Assembly (NCBI RefSeq): GCF_036687315.1
Contig: NZ_CP144683.1
Coordinates: forward strand, 1,550,001 to 1,614,000
Source of the DNA: Sphingopyxis sp. TUF1
GTDB lineage: Bacteria; Pseudomonadota; Alphaproteobacteria; Sphingomonadales; Sphingomonadaceae
Length of the DNA: 64,000 nucleotides
Direction: 5' to 3'
The notes below the pieces were generated by a model. The model had not been told where the DNA came from, did not search any database, and saw only the letters and a program-made list of their open reading frames with translations. Made by a program: the position numbers and the translations under genes. Position 1 is the stretch's first letter, and each line of letters opens with the position of its first letter. This document shows, piece by piece, positions 39,384 through 48,471 of this stretch.

Positions 39384-39679
39384 TTAACATCCGCTCACCA
39401 CCCCAAACCGGGCGCCCAAAGAAGACGCTGTCCTACATGGTCTGACTGTGCCACCCTTTGGTCTCTGCTCTTTCAAAATGCCGATTAACGCCGTCGCTAC
39501 GGCGCGTGAGGATGTGGACAATGATCGAGCGCAACCGGTCGGGCGACAGTGGCAAATCGCCGGCGCGCAAGGCTGACCTTTCCTGACCTTTGGAAGGATT
39601 GGCGATCGCAAACCCGTCCAGCATAGCCGCAGAAGGTAAGCTGCGCACCACTGCGGCCCCGCCGACAAAGGAGACAGAT

Positions 39680-39778
39680 TTGATCCGTACATCCGTATCT
39701 TTTGTCGCTTTCGCGACCGTCCCGGCCCCATCCCCGCCTGTCGCAGCCGCGATTGACTTGGCGTGCGGCGGGTTATAG
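39680..39778 (+). CDS. Possible rho leader peptide (32 residues)
   Basis: A strong ribosome-binding site AAAGGAG (39667-39673) is followed after 6 bases by TTG ATC CGT, giving an open frame that reads MIRTSVSFVAFATVPAPSPP and ends in TAG. The product is hydrophobic with no known relative. The TTG start and small size make this uncertain; it could be a leader peptide or chance. Confidence 0.25.
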   Translation: MIRTSVSFVAFATVPAPSPPVAAAIDLACGGL

Positions 39779-39924
39779 GGGCCGGTCAATCCCGCATTCC
39801 AAGCGGGAGGCGCGGCCTCCGCGCCGAAGCTATCGTGAACGGTCGTCCCCCGGCCGGATAGGCACCCGATGGTGCGACGAATTTAAGTCCGATTATCTCC
39901 CGACTATTGACCCGGAATCCATCC

Positions 39925-41181
39925 ATGCATCTGAAAGAACTCAAAACAAAATCGCCCGCACAACTCGTCGAAATGGCCGAGGAGCTGGGCGTCGAGGGCG
40001 CATCGACGCTGCGCAAGCAGGATCTGATGTTCTCGATCCTGAAAGAACTTGCCGAAGAGGGCGAGGAGATCATCGGGTCCGGAACGATCGAGGTTCTGCC
40101 CGACAGCTTCGGTTTCCTGCGCTCGTCCGAGGCGAATTATCTTGCCGGTCCCGACGACATTTATGTCTCGCCGAACCAGGTCCGCAAATATGGCCTGCGT
40201 ACCGGCGACACGGTCGAGGGCGAGATTCGCGCGCCGCGCGACGGCGAACGCTATTTCGCGCTGACCAGGCTGATCAGTGTCAATTTTGACGATCCCGATG
40301 TCGTGCGCCACCGCGTCAATTTCGACAATCTGACGCCGCTCTATCCAAACCAGAAACTCTCGCTCGACACCGTCGATCCGACGGTCAAGGACAAGTCGGC
40401 GCGCGTGATTGACCTCGTGAGTCCGCAGGGCAAAGGCCAGCGCGCGCTGATCGTCGCGCCGCCGCGCACCGGCAAGACGGTGCTGCTGCAGAATATCGCC
40501 AAGGCGATCACCGACAATCATCCGGAGGTTTATCTTATCGTGCTGCTCGTCGACGAGCGGCCTGAGGAAGTCACCGACATGCAGCGCAGCGTGAAGGGCG
40601 AGGTTGTCTCCTCGACCTTCGACGAACCCGCGACGCGTCACGTCCAGGTCGCCGAAATGGTGATCGAAAAGGCCAAGCGTCTCGTCGAGCACAAGAAGGA
40701 TGTCGTCATCCTGCTCGATTCGATCACGCGCCTCGGGCGTGCCTACAACACCGTTGTTCCGTCGTCGGGCAAAGTGCTGACCGGCGGTGTCGATGCCAAT
40801 GCGCTCCAGCGTCCGAAGCGCTTTTTCGGCGCCGCGCGCAATATCGAGGAAGGCGGCTCGCTGTCGATTATCGCCACCGCGCTGATCGATACCGGCAGCC
40901 GGATGGATGAAGTGATCTTCGAAGAGTTCAAGGGCACGGGTAACAGCGAAATCGTCCTCGACCGCAAGGTCGCCGACAAGCGCATCTTCCCGTCGCTCGA
41001 CGTCGGCAAGTCGGGCACCCGCAAGGAAGAGTTGCTCGTCGAGAAAGACAAGCTGTCGAAAATGTGGGTGCTGCGCCGCATCCTCATGCAGATGGGCACC
41101 GTTGATGCGATGGAATTCCTGCTCGACAAGATCAAGGATTCGAAGACCAATGAAGATTTCTTCGACTCGATGAACCAATAA
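39925..41181 (+). CDS. rho: Transcription termination factor Rho
   Basis: The 418-residue hexameric RNA-dependent ATPase starts at the ATG at 39925 ([25 protein letters not shown]). The OB-fold RNA-binding part has [33 protein letters not shown]. The P-loop is [15 protein letters not shown] near residue 175, and [13 protein letters not shown] carries the Q-loop region. It is a typical short Rho without insertions. Confidence 0.98.
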   Translation: MHLKELKTKSPAQLVEMAEELGVEGASTLRKQDLMFSILKELAEEGEEIIGSGTIEVLPDSFGFLRSSEANYLAGPDDIYVSPNQVRKYGLRTGDTVEGEIRAPRDGERYFALTRLISVNFDDPDVVRHRVNFDNLTPLYPNQKLSLDTVDPTVKDKSARVIDLVSPQGKGQRALIVAPPRTGKTVLLQNIAKAITDNHPEVYLIVLLVDERPEEVTDMQRSVKGEVVSSTFDEPATRHVQVAEMVIEKAKRLVEHKKDVVILLDSITRLGRAYNTVVPSSGKVLTGGVDANALQRPKRFFGAARNIEEGGSLSIIATALIDTGSRMDEVIFEEFKGTGNSEIVLDRKVADKRIFPSLDVGKSGTRKEELLVEKDKLSKMWVLRRILMQMGTVDAMEFLLDKIKDSKTNEDFFDSMNQ

Positions 41182-41203
41182 GCATAGGGCGGGTTAAGCG
41201 ATC

Positions 41204-41926
41204 ATGCTGGACATATTGATGCAGGCCGGCGCGCACGCCGGCGGATTTGGCGGACCCGCGGGCATGTGGGACGCGATCGTTCACGATTTTTCGAACATCA
41301 CGCAGCCCGCGGCTTTCGCAGCCTTCCTGCAGGTGCTGATGATCGACATCGTGCTCGCGGGCGACAACGCGATCGTCGTGGGTGCGCTTGCCGCGGGGCT
41401 TCCCGCCGATCAGCGCCGCAAGGTGATCCTGATCGGCGTGCTCGCCGCGCTGGTGCTGCGTATCGCCTTCGCCCTTGTCGTGACGCAGCTGATGCAGATC
41501 GTCGGGCTGATCTTTATCGGCGGACTGTTGCTCGTCTGGGTGGCATGGAAGATGTGGCGCGAGCTGCGTGACGGCGCGCATTCGGCGGGTTCGCCGGAGA
41601 TTGCAGGCGACGAGCATTCGGGTCTGAAACCCGCGAAGAGCTTTGCTGCTGCGGCGTGGGCCGTGGCCGTCGCCGACGTCAGCATGAGCCTTGACAATGT
41701 GCTCGCGGTCGCAGGCGCGGCGCGCGACCATCCCGGCATCCTGATCGTAGGCCTGATCTTTGCGGTCGCGCTAATGGGGATCGCGGCGAACATCATCGCC
41801 AAATATATCGAGCGTTATCGTTGGATCGCATACATCGGCCTTGCGGTGATCGTCTATGTCGCGGTCAAGATGATCTACGAAGGCTGGATCGACCCCAGCG
41901 TCGGCCTCGGCACACTTTTCGGCTGA
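41204..41926 (+). CDS. TerC-family integral membrane protein
   Basis: The 240-residue protein has about seven membrane segments. It shows the TerC pattern with two acidic repeats: QVLMIDIVLAGDNAIVVGALAAGLP in the first half and VADVSMSLDNVLAVAGAA in the second. These acidic residues are expected to bind metal; TerC relatives export Mn or protect against tellurite and calcium stress. It begins 22 bases after rho and may be co-transcribed. A hairpin terminator follows. Confidence 0.85.
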   Translation: MLDILMQAGAHAGGFGGPAGMWDAIVHDFSNITQPAAFAAFLQVLMIDIVLAGDNAIVVGALAAGLPADQRRKVILIGVLAALVLRIAFALVVTQLMQIVGLIFIGGLLLVWVAWKMWRELRDGAHSAGSPEIAGDEHSGLKPAKSFAAAAWAVAVADVSMSLDNVLAVAGAARDHPGILIVGLIFAVALMGIAANIIAKYIERYRWIAYIGLAVIVYVAVKMIYEGWIDPSVGLGTLFG

Positions 41927-41933
41927 ATGCAAA

Positions 41934-41962
41934 AAGGGGCGGGTTGATATAGCCCGCCCCTT
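41934..41962 (+). terminator. Bidirectional terminator after the TerC gene
   Basis: The arms AAGGGGCGGG and CCCGCCCCTT are exact inverses around a 9-base loop, with an A run before the left arm and TTCATTG after the right. It lies between convergent genes and can serve both. Confidence 0.65.
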
Positions 41963-41984
41963 CATTGTAGGCTGCAAGCGCTCG

Positions 41985-42152
41985 CTAGAGCTTGCGGACC
42001 GGTGTTGCACTGGTCGTGCCTTTCACGAGATTGATCGCGTGGTCGCAGTCGGTCTCATTCCAGTAAGACTCGCCCGATGCGACGATCTCGTGATTGGCGG
42101 CTTTCAGGCGCCAACGCCATTGGCCACCCTGTGTGTATTTCTCAAAGTACAT
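41985..42152 (-). CDS. YegP-family DUF1508 protein
   Basis: This 55-residue gene is easily missed because of its length. Translation from the ATG at 42152 begins MYFEKYTQGGQWRWRLKAAN, continues HEIVASGESYWNETDCDHAI and ends PVRKL. It matches one DUF1508 unit (E. coli YegP has two). A strong AAAGGAG ribosome-binding site precedes it by 7 bases. Function is unknown. It converges with the TerC gene and diverges from the AT-rich MerR-like gene. Confidence 0.85.
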   Translation of the reverse strand: MYFEKYTQGGQWRWRLKAANHEIVASGESYWNETDCDHAINLVKGTTSATPVRKL

Positions 42153-42328
42153 GGATTTTTCTCCTTTCTAGTCGCGCCTAAAAACTGTGCGGTAGCGACG
42201 AGGTAGAAGCTCGCACACTATATCATGTGTCACAAACAGAAAATGACCACAATTTATTGATCTTCTTTACGAAGAGAGCGCTTTTTGTTGATTTTACTGC
42301 GAATATATTACAAGTTCTGAGCAGAACT

Positions 42329-42799
42329 ATGATTATTGAAGATCATGATGCTCGAAATGCTGCGCGGCTTGCCGGCCTAAGGTCGGTGGCAATGATCGAC
42401 TATCTAGAACGATCAGGCGTTTTTTTTCCGACAAGGAAGAGAGAGAAAAACAGAGGAAAAAGAAGAAGATATACGTTTAGAGACGTGCTCGTTTTAAAAA
42501 CAATCGCTGTTCTTCTAAGTAACGGTGCATCGGTAGCAAACCTAAAACACGCGCTTGAAGGACTACAACGTATTAAATGGAACGCTGACGAGACTGTCTT
42601 GGAAGACAGCGCCGGAGCGTTACGGCATTTAGTTGTCAGCTCTCAAAGAATATATTTTGCGAGGAGTAGGGATGAGCTGCTCGATTTGGCAGCAGGCGGC
42701 CAACTATCGTTTTCATTTTTGATAGATCTCGATTCTATCCATCGAGAACTTTCTCAGTCTTGGCGCCAGGGGAATCTCAGCTTGGCCCAAAGCGGTTGA
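42329..42799 (+). CDS. MerR-like DNA-binding protein on AT-rich DNA
   Basis: The 156-residue protein starts at an ATG at 42329; a GTG at 42227 would add 34 residues but has no clear ribosome-binding site. RLAGLRSVAMIDYLERSGVF followed by RRRYTFRDVLVLKTIAVLLSNGASVANLKHAL resembles a winged MerR helix-turn-helix with a basic wing (KREKNRGKRRRY). The C-terminal half has no recognised fold. Its DNA has about 33% GC in two counted 60-base rows, far below its neighbours, with AAA, AGA, TTA and ATA codons. It is probably acquired. Target unknown. Confidence 0.65.
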   Translation: MIIEDHDARNAARLAGLRSVAMIDYLERSGVFFPTRKREKNRGKRRRYTFRDVLVLKTIAVLLSNGASVANLKHALEGLQRIKWNADETVLEDSAGALRHLVVSSQRIYFARSRDELLDLAAGGQLSFSFLIDLDSIHRELSQSWRQGNLSLAQSG

Positions 42800-42830
42800 A
42801 TTTCTGGGACTAAGCTCCATCTGGCGTGGG

Positions 42831-43232
42831 ATGTCCGAGCTTCATATGACCCGCGTCGCCGTCGGCTGTTCCGACTATCCGGCGCTGGAGGCGCGTATCG
42901 CCACCTATGCGAGGGATGGCGAGATCCGCTTCACGACGCGTTTCAAGCCCAAGCGCGCCGACGAGCTGATCGGTGGCCGGCTGCATTTCATTGTCAAACA
43001 TATGCTCGTCGCGCGCGTGCAAATCCTGCGTTTCGACGATCGCAGTGACGGGAGGATCGATATCGTCTGCGTTGCCAACCTCGAGCGCGTGCACCCGCAG
43101 CCCAAGCGCGCGCATCAGGGGTGGCGCTATCTGGCCGAAGCCGATGCGCCCAGAGGGCTTGACGAAACAAGCGGCGTCGGCGACCTGCCGCCCGAACTCT
43201 ATCGCGAACTCGCCGAACTCAGCCTGATCTAG
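42831..43232 (+). CDS. DUF1489 family protein
   Basis: The 133-residue protein has the DUF1489 pattern of alphaproteobacteria: MTRVAVGCSDYPALEARI, TTRFKPKRADELIGG, and HQGWRYLAEADAPRGL. Function is unknown. Codon use is back to the GC-rich norm, so the AT-rich patch ends before it. Its stop overlaps the stop of the convergent gene by 3 bases. Confidence 0.82.
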   Translation: MSELHMTRVAVGCSDYPALEARIATYARDGEIRFTTRFKPKRADELIGGRLHFIVKHMLVARVQILRFDDRSDGRIDIVCVANLERVHPQPKRAHQGWRYLAEADAPRGLDETSGVGDLPPELYRELAELSLI

Positions 43233-43627
43233 CCCGCCTGCGCTGCGAGCATCGCCGCCATTTTTTCCCAGACCTTGTTGATGGCCTTGAGCGGTCGCAC
43301 CATTACCTTGAAATCGCTGATTTTTCCTTCATCATTCCAGCGGATAATGTCGACGCCGTTGACCTGGATTCCGTCGAGCTCGGTCTGAAATTCGAGGACT
43401 GCTTGATCGCCATCGACGATTTCGCGCAAATAGCGGAAATGCTCCCCGCCAAGCACATGGCTTGCCGCGTGGAGATAGGCGAAGACCTTGTCGGCGCCTT
43501 CCTGCGGTGTGTGGACGACGGGCGAGTGAAATACGGCATCGTCGGCGAGCAAACTCCGCAAACGCTGCGGGTCGCCACCGTCCGCCATATAGGCGTGCCA
43601 CGCGGCGAGTCCGGGATGCGCGCTCAT
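43229..43627 (-). CDS. NTF2-like/SnoaL-like protein
   Basis: The 132-residue protein has the cone-shaped NTF2-like fold pattern: MADGGDPQRLRSLLADDAVFHSPVVHTP near the start and ELDGIQVNGVDIIRWNDEGKISDFKVMVRP in the second half. Such proteins are small hydrolases, isomerases or binding proteins; the substrate is unknown. It follows the dienelactone hydrolase gene with a 4-base overlap, which suggests a linked function. Confidence 0.8.
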   Translation of the reverse strand: MSAHPGLAAWHAYMADGGDPQRLRSLLADDAVFHSPVVHTPQEGADKVFAYLHAASHVLGGEHFRYLREIVDGDQAVLEFQTELDGIQVNGVDIIRWNDEGKISDFKVMVRPLKAINKVWEKMAAMLAAQAG

Positions 43628-44322
43628 GCCAGATGCTCGGCGAAAAAGGCCCGGGTGCGGCCATCGGCAAGCCTGGCGCCTTCGTCGTTGCGACGATTGC
43701 CCATCGTTGCCGCAAAGCCATGATCGAGGCCGGAATAATCGTGGAGCGTCACCTTCGGATGCGAATCGAGCCCTTCGTGAATCCGCTTCTGCGCTTCATG
43801 GTCGACCAGATGATCCTCGGTCGGGATGTGGAGCATCAGCGGATTGGCGATCGCGTGGCTTTCGTTCAGCATCTGGTCGATCATCACGCCATAATAGCCG
43901 ACCGACGCATCGACGTCGGTGCGCGCCGCCGCCATATAGGCAAGGCGGCCGCCAAGGCAGAAGCCGACGCAGCCAACCTTGCTGGCCCCCTGGCTGTGGA
44001 GCCAGCGGATCGCCGCTTCGATATCCTTCACTCCGTCGTTGGCGTCATATTGACCGAAATAGCCGAACGCTTCCTGGAGTTCGGTCTCGACGTCGGGATT
44101 GAGTTCGACTCCGGGCGCGAAGCGCCAGAAAATATCGGGGGCGATCGCCAGATAGCCTTCGGCTGCCCAATCGTCGCATTTCTGTCGAATGCCCGCGTTC
44201 ACGCCGAAGATTTCCGGGATGACGATGATCGCGCGCGAACTGTCGGCGTCGGGGCGTGCGACATAGGCGGGTATTACGTCCGTCCCGTCGAGCGCGGGGA
44301 TGGTTATGTTCGTCGCGGGCAT
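43624..44322 (-). CDS. Dienelactone hydrolase family protein
   Basis: The 232-residue alpha/beta hydrolase has the nucleophile Cys in VGCVGFCLGGRLAYMAA and the other catalytic residues in HIPTEDHLVD and SGLDHGF. The start at 44322 (MPATNITIPALDGTDVIPAYVA) has AGGAGAG upstream. An upstream frame extension is not needed. The C-x-x-GG signature fits the DLH group that opens lactones. It forms an operon with the NTF2-like gene. Confidence 0.88.
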   Translation of the reverse strand: MPATNITIPALDGTDVIPAYVARPDADSSRAIIVIPEIFGVNAGIRQKCDDWAAEGYLAIAPDIFWRFAPGVELNPDVETELQEAFGYFGQYDANDGVKDIEAAIRWLHSQGASKVGCVGFCLGGRLAYMAAARTDVDASVGYYGVMIDQMLNESHAIANPLMLHIPTEDHLVDHEAQKRIHEGLDSHPKVTLHDYSGLDHGFAATMGNRRNDEGARLADGRTRAFFAEHLA

Positions 44323-44427
44323 GGCGGGAGCTCTCCTGACTCTTGCTTCTTGGCAATGAAAGCGCAAAGCTAGCGGTGCCGCGGTCATGGCTCAAGCGGC
44401 ATAGCATCAGCGGGGCGGAGACAGGCG

Positions 44428-44721
44428 ATGAAATTCAATATCGAGATCGATTGCACCCCCGAAGAGGCGCGGCGGTTGTTCGGCCTTCCTGACCTTGAGC
44501 CGCTCCACGATATTTATCTCGATCGCGTCAAGGAGCTGATGGCAAAGGGCATCACGCCCGAGATGGTGCAGGCGATGGTCAAGACCTGGGTGCCGATGGG
44601 TGAGAGCGGATTGGGGCTCGTCCAGTCGCTGCTCGGCCAATTCGGCGGCGGGCTGATGGGCGGGGCATCGAGGAGCAGCGATGCGACCGACGACAAACCG
44701 GCCAAAGGGCGCAAAAGCTGA
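44428..44721 (+). CDS. DUF6489 family protein
   Basis: The 97-residue protein starts MKFNIEIDCTPEEARRLFGLPDLEPLHD and has a helical middle and a Gly-rich end, a pattern annotated as DUF6489 in alphaproteobacteria. Function is unknown. It directly precedes mnmE and its TGA overlaps the probable non-ATG start of that gene. Confidence 0.75.
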   Translation: MKFNIEIDCTPEEARRLFGLPDLEPLHDIYLDRVKELMAKGITPEMVQAMVKTWVPMGESGLGLVQSLLGQFGGGLMGGASRSSDATDDKPAKGRKS

Positions 44722-46049
44722 TCCAGGCGCCTGCAAGCGATACGATTTTCGCGCTGTCGAGCGGGATGCCGCCCGCGGCGATTGCGGTCGTGCGGATAAG
44801 CGGGGCCCAGGCTGCGAAGGTGTTGCAGGTGCTGGCTGGACGATTGCCCGCGCCCCGCCATGCTTCATTCGCCCGGCTGAGGGATGCCAGGGGCGGGGTG
44901 CTCGATCATGCGCTGATCCTGTGGTTCCCTGGACCAGCGACAGCGACCGGCGACGACCTTGTCGAACTGCACCTGCACGGCGGGCGGGCGGTTGTCGCGG
45001 CGGTCGAAGCGGCGCTGGCGGCGATGCCGGGACTACGGCGCGCCGTACCGGGCGAATTTACGCGGCGCGCGTTCGAAAATGGACGGATCGATCTGGCCGA
45101 GGCCGAGGGGCTGGCGGACCTGCTCGCCGCCGAAACCGAAAGCCAGCGGGTGCAGGCGCTTGGCCTCGCGAGCGGGCATGTGTCGCGTATGGTGGCGGCG
45201 TGGCAGGAGCGGCTACTCGCGCTGATGGCGGCGGCCGAGGCCGAACTCAATTTCGCGGATGAGGATGACGTCGAAGTTGGCGAAGGTGTCGCGCAGCGCG
45301 TGTCGGGGGGGATGGCGGCGCTGGCGGGAGAGCTCGGCGAGTGGCTGGCGCGGCCCGCGGCGGAGGTGATTGCCGAGGGGTTGTCGGTGGTGATCGCAGG
45401 GCCGCCGAACGCAGGTAAATCCACTCTTATCAATGCTTTAGCGCAGAGGGAGCTGGCGATCGTGTCGCCGGTCGCGGGGACGACGCGCGATGTGATCGAA
45501 ACGCCGCTGGCGCTGGACGGGATTGCGATGCGCTTTTCGGATACTGCCGGCCTGCGCGGCGAAAGTGCCGATACGATCGAAATGATCGGAATCGATCGTG
45601 CGAAGGCGGCGGTGGAGGGCGCGGACCTCCTGTTGTGGCTGGGCGCGCCGAAGGAGGCGCCCGAGCATCCTCGCACGATCCTGATCGCCGCACAGGCCGA
45701 CCGCTGGCGCGGCGACGCCGCGGCCGAAGCCGAGGCCGCGCGTTGCGATCTTATATTGTCCGCCGCCACGGGGGAGGGGATGGACCGGTTGCACAGCATG
45801 ATCGTCGAGATGGCGCGAACCTTATTGCCGCGCGAGGGCGAAGCCACGCTCCGGCAGCGACAGCGCGATGCGCTCGACGAGGCAAAGGGGTGGCTGGAGG
45901 TTGAGACGGGATCGCGCGAGGCGGGCGATCTGATCCTGCTTGCCGAACGGCTGCGGCTTGCCGCAACGGCGCTGGACCGTATCACCGGGCGCGCGGGCGT
46001 TGAAGATATGCTCGACACGCTGTTCGGGCGCTTCTGCATCGGCAAATGA
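44718..46049 (+). CDS. mnmE: tRNA modification GTPase MnmE (start uncertain)
   Basis: MnmE and MnmG together make cmnm5U34 in tRNA. The first ATG is at 44766, giving 427 residues, but the conserved family N-terminus (DTIFALSSG before MPPAAIAVVRISG) is encoded upstream. The only plausible upstream start is CTG at 44718, which overlaps the previous TGA and has AAAGGG 8 bases ahead. The G1 motif is GPPNAGKST, G2 GTTRD and G3 DTAG; G4 reads AAQAD, not NKxD. The C-terminal FCIGK supplies the methylene-THF-site cysteine. Confidence 0.92.
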   Translation: MIQAPASDTIFALSSGMPPAAIAVVRISGAQAAKVLQVLAGRLPAPRHASFARLRDARGGVLDHALILWFPGPATATGDDLVELHLHGGRAVVAAVEAALAAMPGLRRAVPGEFTRRAFENGRIDLAEAEGLADLLAAETESQRVQALGLASGHVSRMVAAWQERLLALMAAAEAELNFADEDDVEVGEGVAQRVSGGMAALAGELGEWLARPAAEVIAEGLSVVIAGPPNAGKSTLINALAQRELAIVSPVAGTTRDVIETPLALDGIAMRFSDTAGLRGESADTIEMIGIDRAKAAVEGADLLLWLGAPKEAPEHPRTILIAAQADRWRGDAAAEAEAARCDLILSAATGEGMDRLHSMIVEMARTLLPREGEATLRQRQRDALDEAKGWLEVETGSREAGDLILLAERLRLAATALDRITGRAGVEDMLDTLFGRFCIGK

Positions 46050-46065
46050 CGTTCCACGTGAAACA
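46050..46065. promoter_or_regulatory. parS: parS-like site 1
   Basis: CGTTCCACGTGAAACA matches the consensus TGTTTCACGTGAAACA at 14 of 16 positions. It starts on the base after the mnmE stop. Confidence 0.85.
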
Positions 46066-46124
46066 TCCTCCCGTCGCGCCGCGGTGGATTTACCAAAGGC
46101 TTTGCGCTATGCGCGCCGCCGATC

Positions 46125-47996
46125 ATGAATAGCAGCAGCACAACTTTCGATGTCATCGTCGTCGGCGGTGGCCATGCCGGGACCGAGGCCGCCGCGGCCG
46201 CGGCGCGGCTCGGCGCGCGGGTGGCGCTGGTCAGTTTCGATCCGGCGTTGATCGGCACGATGTCGTGCAACCCGGCGATTGGAGGGCTGGGCAAAGGCCA
46301 TCTGATGCGCGAGGTCGATGCGCTCGACGGGTGGATGGCGCGCGCGGCCGATGCCGCGGCGATCCATTACCGGATGCTCAACGCGTCGAAGGGTGCGGCG
46401 GTGCAGGGGCCGCGCATCCAGGCCGATCGGAAGCTGTACCGCGACGCGATCCAAACTTTGCTCGCCGCCGAAGACGCTATCATCGTCGTTGCGGGCGAAG
46501 CGGCCGGCCTGCGCCTGTCGAGCGAAGGACAGATCGAGGGACTCGATCTGGCTGACGGCACCGCGCTGACCGCGCGCGCGGTGGTACTCGCGACGGGCAC
46601 CTTCCTTGGCGGGCGGCTGTTTCGCGGCGAGGAACGCATGGCGGGCGGGCGCATCGGCGAGGCGGGCGCGCACCGGCTTGCCGGGCAGCTTCGCGGCGCC
46701 GACCTGCCGATGGCACGGCTCAAGACGGGCACGCCGCCGCGACTCGACGGGCGAACGATCGACTGGGCGCGGCTGAGTGAGCAGCCGTCGGATAGCGCCG
46801 AGGGCGCCAACTGGACCTGTTCCACGTGGAACAATGAACGGACGGTTCCCCAGATTTTCTGCGCGATCACGCGTACAAACGCCGAATCGCACCGGATCAT
46901 CGCCGACAATCTGCACCGCTCGCCGCTGTTCACCGGCGCAATCGGCGCAGCGGGACCGCGCTATTGCCCGTCGATCGAGGACAAGATCCACCGCTTTGCC
47001 GACCGCGACGGGCATCAGGTGTTTCTCGAGCCAGAGGGGCTCGATACGCATCTTGTCTATCCCAACGGCATTTCGACGTCGCTGCCCGCCGATGTCCAGC
47101 TGGCAATGCTGCGCACGATGGAGGGGCTCGAAGCGGTTGAAATGGTCGTTCCTGGCTATGCCGTCGAATATGATCATATCGACCCGCGCGCGCTCGACCG
47201 GACATTGCAAGTGCGCGCGATGCCTGGTCTTTATTGCGCAGGGCAGATCAACGGGACGACGGGATATGAGGAAGCGGCGGCGCAAGGGCTCGTCGCGGGC
47301 GCCAACGCCGCGCTGGCGGTGCAGGGGCGCGAGCCGCTGATCCTCGATCGCAGCCTGTCCTATATCGGGGTGATGGTCGACGATCTGGTGCTGCAGGGGG
47401 TGAGCGAGCCGTACCGGATGCTCACCGCGCGCGCCGAATATCGCCTGCGGCTGCGCGCCGACAATGCTGCGACGCGGCTGACGCCGAAGGGGATCGCGCT
47501 GGGGCTGGTGCGACCCGCGACTGCGGCGTTGTTCGCCGCGCGGATGGACGAGCGCGCGCGCGCCGAGGCGCTGCTCGAAGTGCCGGTGACAACCGCCGAT
47601 TATGCGGCGATCGGCCTGCCGCTGCCCGGCGACGGGATCGCGCGGCGGCGAATCGACCTGTTGCGCTTCCCCGATATGGCGATCGAGCGGCTGACTATAT
47701 TGGCGCCCGAGTTGTGCGCCATCGACGCAGCGATTCTCGCCGAGGTCGTCGAAGATGCGCATTATGCGCCCTATATCGCGCGGCACGAGGCCGAGCTCCG
47801 CGCGCTGGCGGCAAATGAAGCGATCCTCCTCGACCCCGCGCTTGATTATGCGGCGATAGGCGGCCTGTCGCGCGAAATGGTCGAGCGATTGAGCAAGGCG
47901 CGGCCCGAGACATTGGGGCAGGCGGCGCGGATCGATGGCGTGACTCCCGCGGCGCTGACTGCGATTATGGTTCATAGCCGGCGGCGGGCGGCTTGA
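46125..47996 (+). CDS. mnmG: tRNA uridine 5-carboxymethylaminomethyl modification enzyme MnmG (GidA)
   Basis: The 623-residue FAD enzyme is the partner of MnmE. The dinucleotide fold is [24 protein letters not shown] at residues 8-31. Other signatures are [28 protein letters not shown] and [19 protein letters not shown] parS palindrome is embedded near residue 232 (CSTWN). It lies 75 bases after mnmE with parS-like site 1 between. A long opposite-strand frame is a shadow. Confidence 0.97.
   Translation: MNSSSTTFDVIVVGGGHAGTEAAAAAARLGARVALVSFDPALIGTMSCNPAIGGLGKGHLMREVDALDGWMARAADAAAIHYRMLNASKGAAVQGPRIQADRKLYRDAIQTLLAAEDAIIVVAGEAAGLRLSSEGQIEGLDLADGTALTARAVVLATGTFLGGRLFRGEERMAGGRIGEAGAHRLAGQLRGADLPMARLKTGTPPRLDGRTIDWARLSEQPSDSAEGANWTCSTWNNERTVPQIFCAITRTNAESHRIIADNLHRSPLFTGAIGAAGPRYCPSIEDKIHRFADRDGHQVFLEPEGLDTHLVYPNGISTSLPADVQLAMLRTMEGLEAVEMVVPGYAVEYDHIDPRALDRTLQVRAMPGLYCAGQINGTTGYEEAAAQGLVAGANAALAVQGREPLILDRSLSYIGVMVDDLVLQGVSEPYRMLTARAEYRLRLRADNAATRLTPKGIALGLVRPATAALFAARMDERARAEALLEVPVTTADYAAIGLPLPGDGIARRRIDLLRFPDMAIERLTILAPELCAIDAAILAEVVEDAHYAPYIARHEAELRALAANEAILLDPALDYAAIGGLSREMVERLSKARPETLGQAARIDGVTPAALTAIMVHSRRRAA
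46818..46833. promoter_or_regulatory. parS: parS-like site 2 (inside mnmG)
   Basis: TGTTCCACGTGGAACA, a perfect 16-bp palindrome and a known variant of the ParB-binding consensus, sits in the coding frame of mnmG where it specifies Cys-Ser-Thr-Trp-Asn. Confidence 0.88.
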
Positions 47997-48066
47997 AGCT
48001 GAGGCAATCGGGTTGGCGAAAGTGTAGGGTGGCAGCTTTGAGTGGGGAGCGGAAGTCTCAATAAAC

Positions 48067-48155
48067 CGTCGCCCCCGCGAAGGCGGGGGCCGCCATCAAT
48101 CTTTCCTGCGTCGCTGCGTAAACCGATAGCGGCCCCCGCCTTCGCGGGGGCGACG
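48067..48155. repeat. Family A palindromic intergenic repeat, copy 3
   Basis: The same arms as the copies after maeB and rpsJ (CGTCGCCCCCGCGAAGGCGG... and its inverse) flank a different and longer centre, so arms are conserved and the centre is variable. Confidence 0.85.
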
Positions 48156-48191
48156 GCTAGTTTCGGTCGTTTCAGAGTCTTGCGATTTACG

Positions 48192-48326
48192 ATCCTCCCT
48201 GTCGCGTCGCGATGGGGAGGGGGACCGCCGCCGTAGGCGGTGGTGGAGGGGCCGCGACGTCGGCGTCCTAGCCCCTCCGTCAGCGCTTCGCGCTGCCACC
48301 TCCCCATCGCTGCGCGACAGGGAGGA
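48192..48326. repeat. Family B repeat, reversed copy
   Basis: The element is in opposite orientation to the other family B copies; the GAAGCGC/GCGCTTCGC half lies on the right. Its ends are ATCCTCCCTGTCGCG and GCGCGACAGGGAGG. It begins 36 bases after family A copy 3. Confidence 0.87.
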
Positions 48327-48471
48327 AAAAATATCCGCTTCCGGTGGCGGTTGCGACTGTTCTTCCCAGACTCCTCCCAGGAACCATTTCTTCAGCGCAA
48401 CCCAACGTCCGGAGGAGTTCGAAGTAAAGCGGCTCTGTTTCGAGATGTTCGTTCGGCGCCACCTGCTTCTT

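Larger units (their letters stand above)
39204..39924. other. Intergenic region before rho with repeat B and unexplained leader
   Basis: This is 721 bases without a confident gene. It contains family B copy 2 (39248-39383) and then about 540 bases. A short frame with a strong ribosome-binding site is listed separately (39680-39778). Several open frames on the minus strand look non-coding. An unusually long leader in front of rho may matter for its known autoregulation by termination. Confidence 0.6.

Noticed and set aside
39433..39789. 118-codon minus-strand frame in the rho leader
   Set aside because: No recognisable family and no clear ribosome-binding site; it reads through palindromic DNA and points toward hemJ. 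A real small gene cannot be fully excluded.
42227..42328. GTG start at 42227 for the MerR-like gene
   Set aside because: The added residues lack resemblance to the MerR domain and no ribosome-binding site is visible; the ATG at 42329 places the helix-turn-helix near the N-terminus as usual.
46107..47975. 622-codon minus-strand frame opposite mnmG
   Set aside because: Antisense shadow; mnmG motifs are complete on the plus strand.
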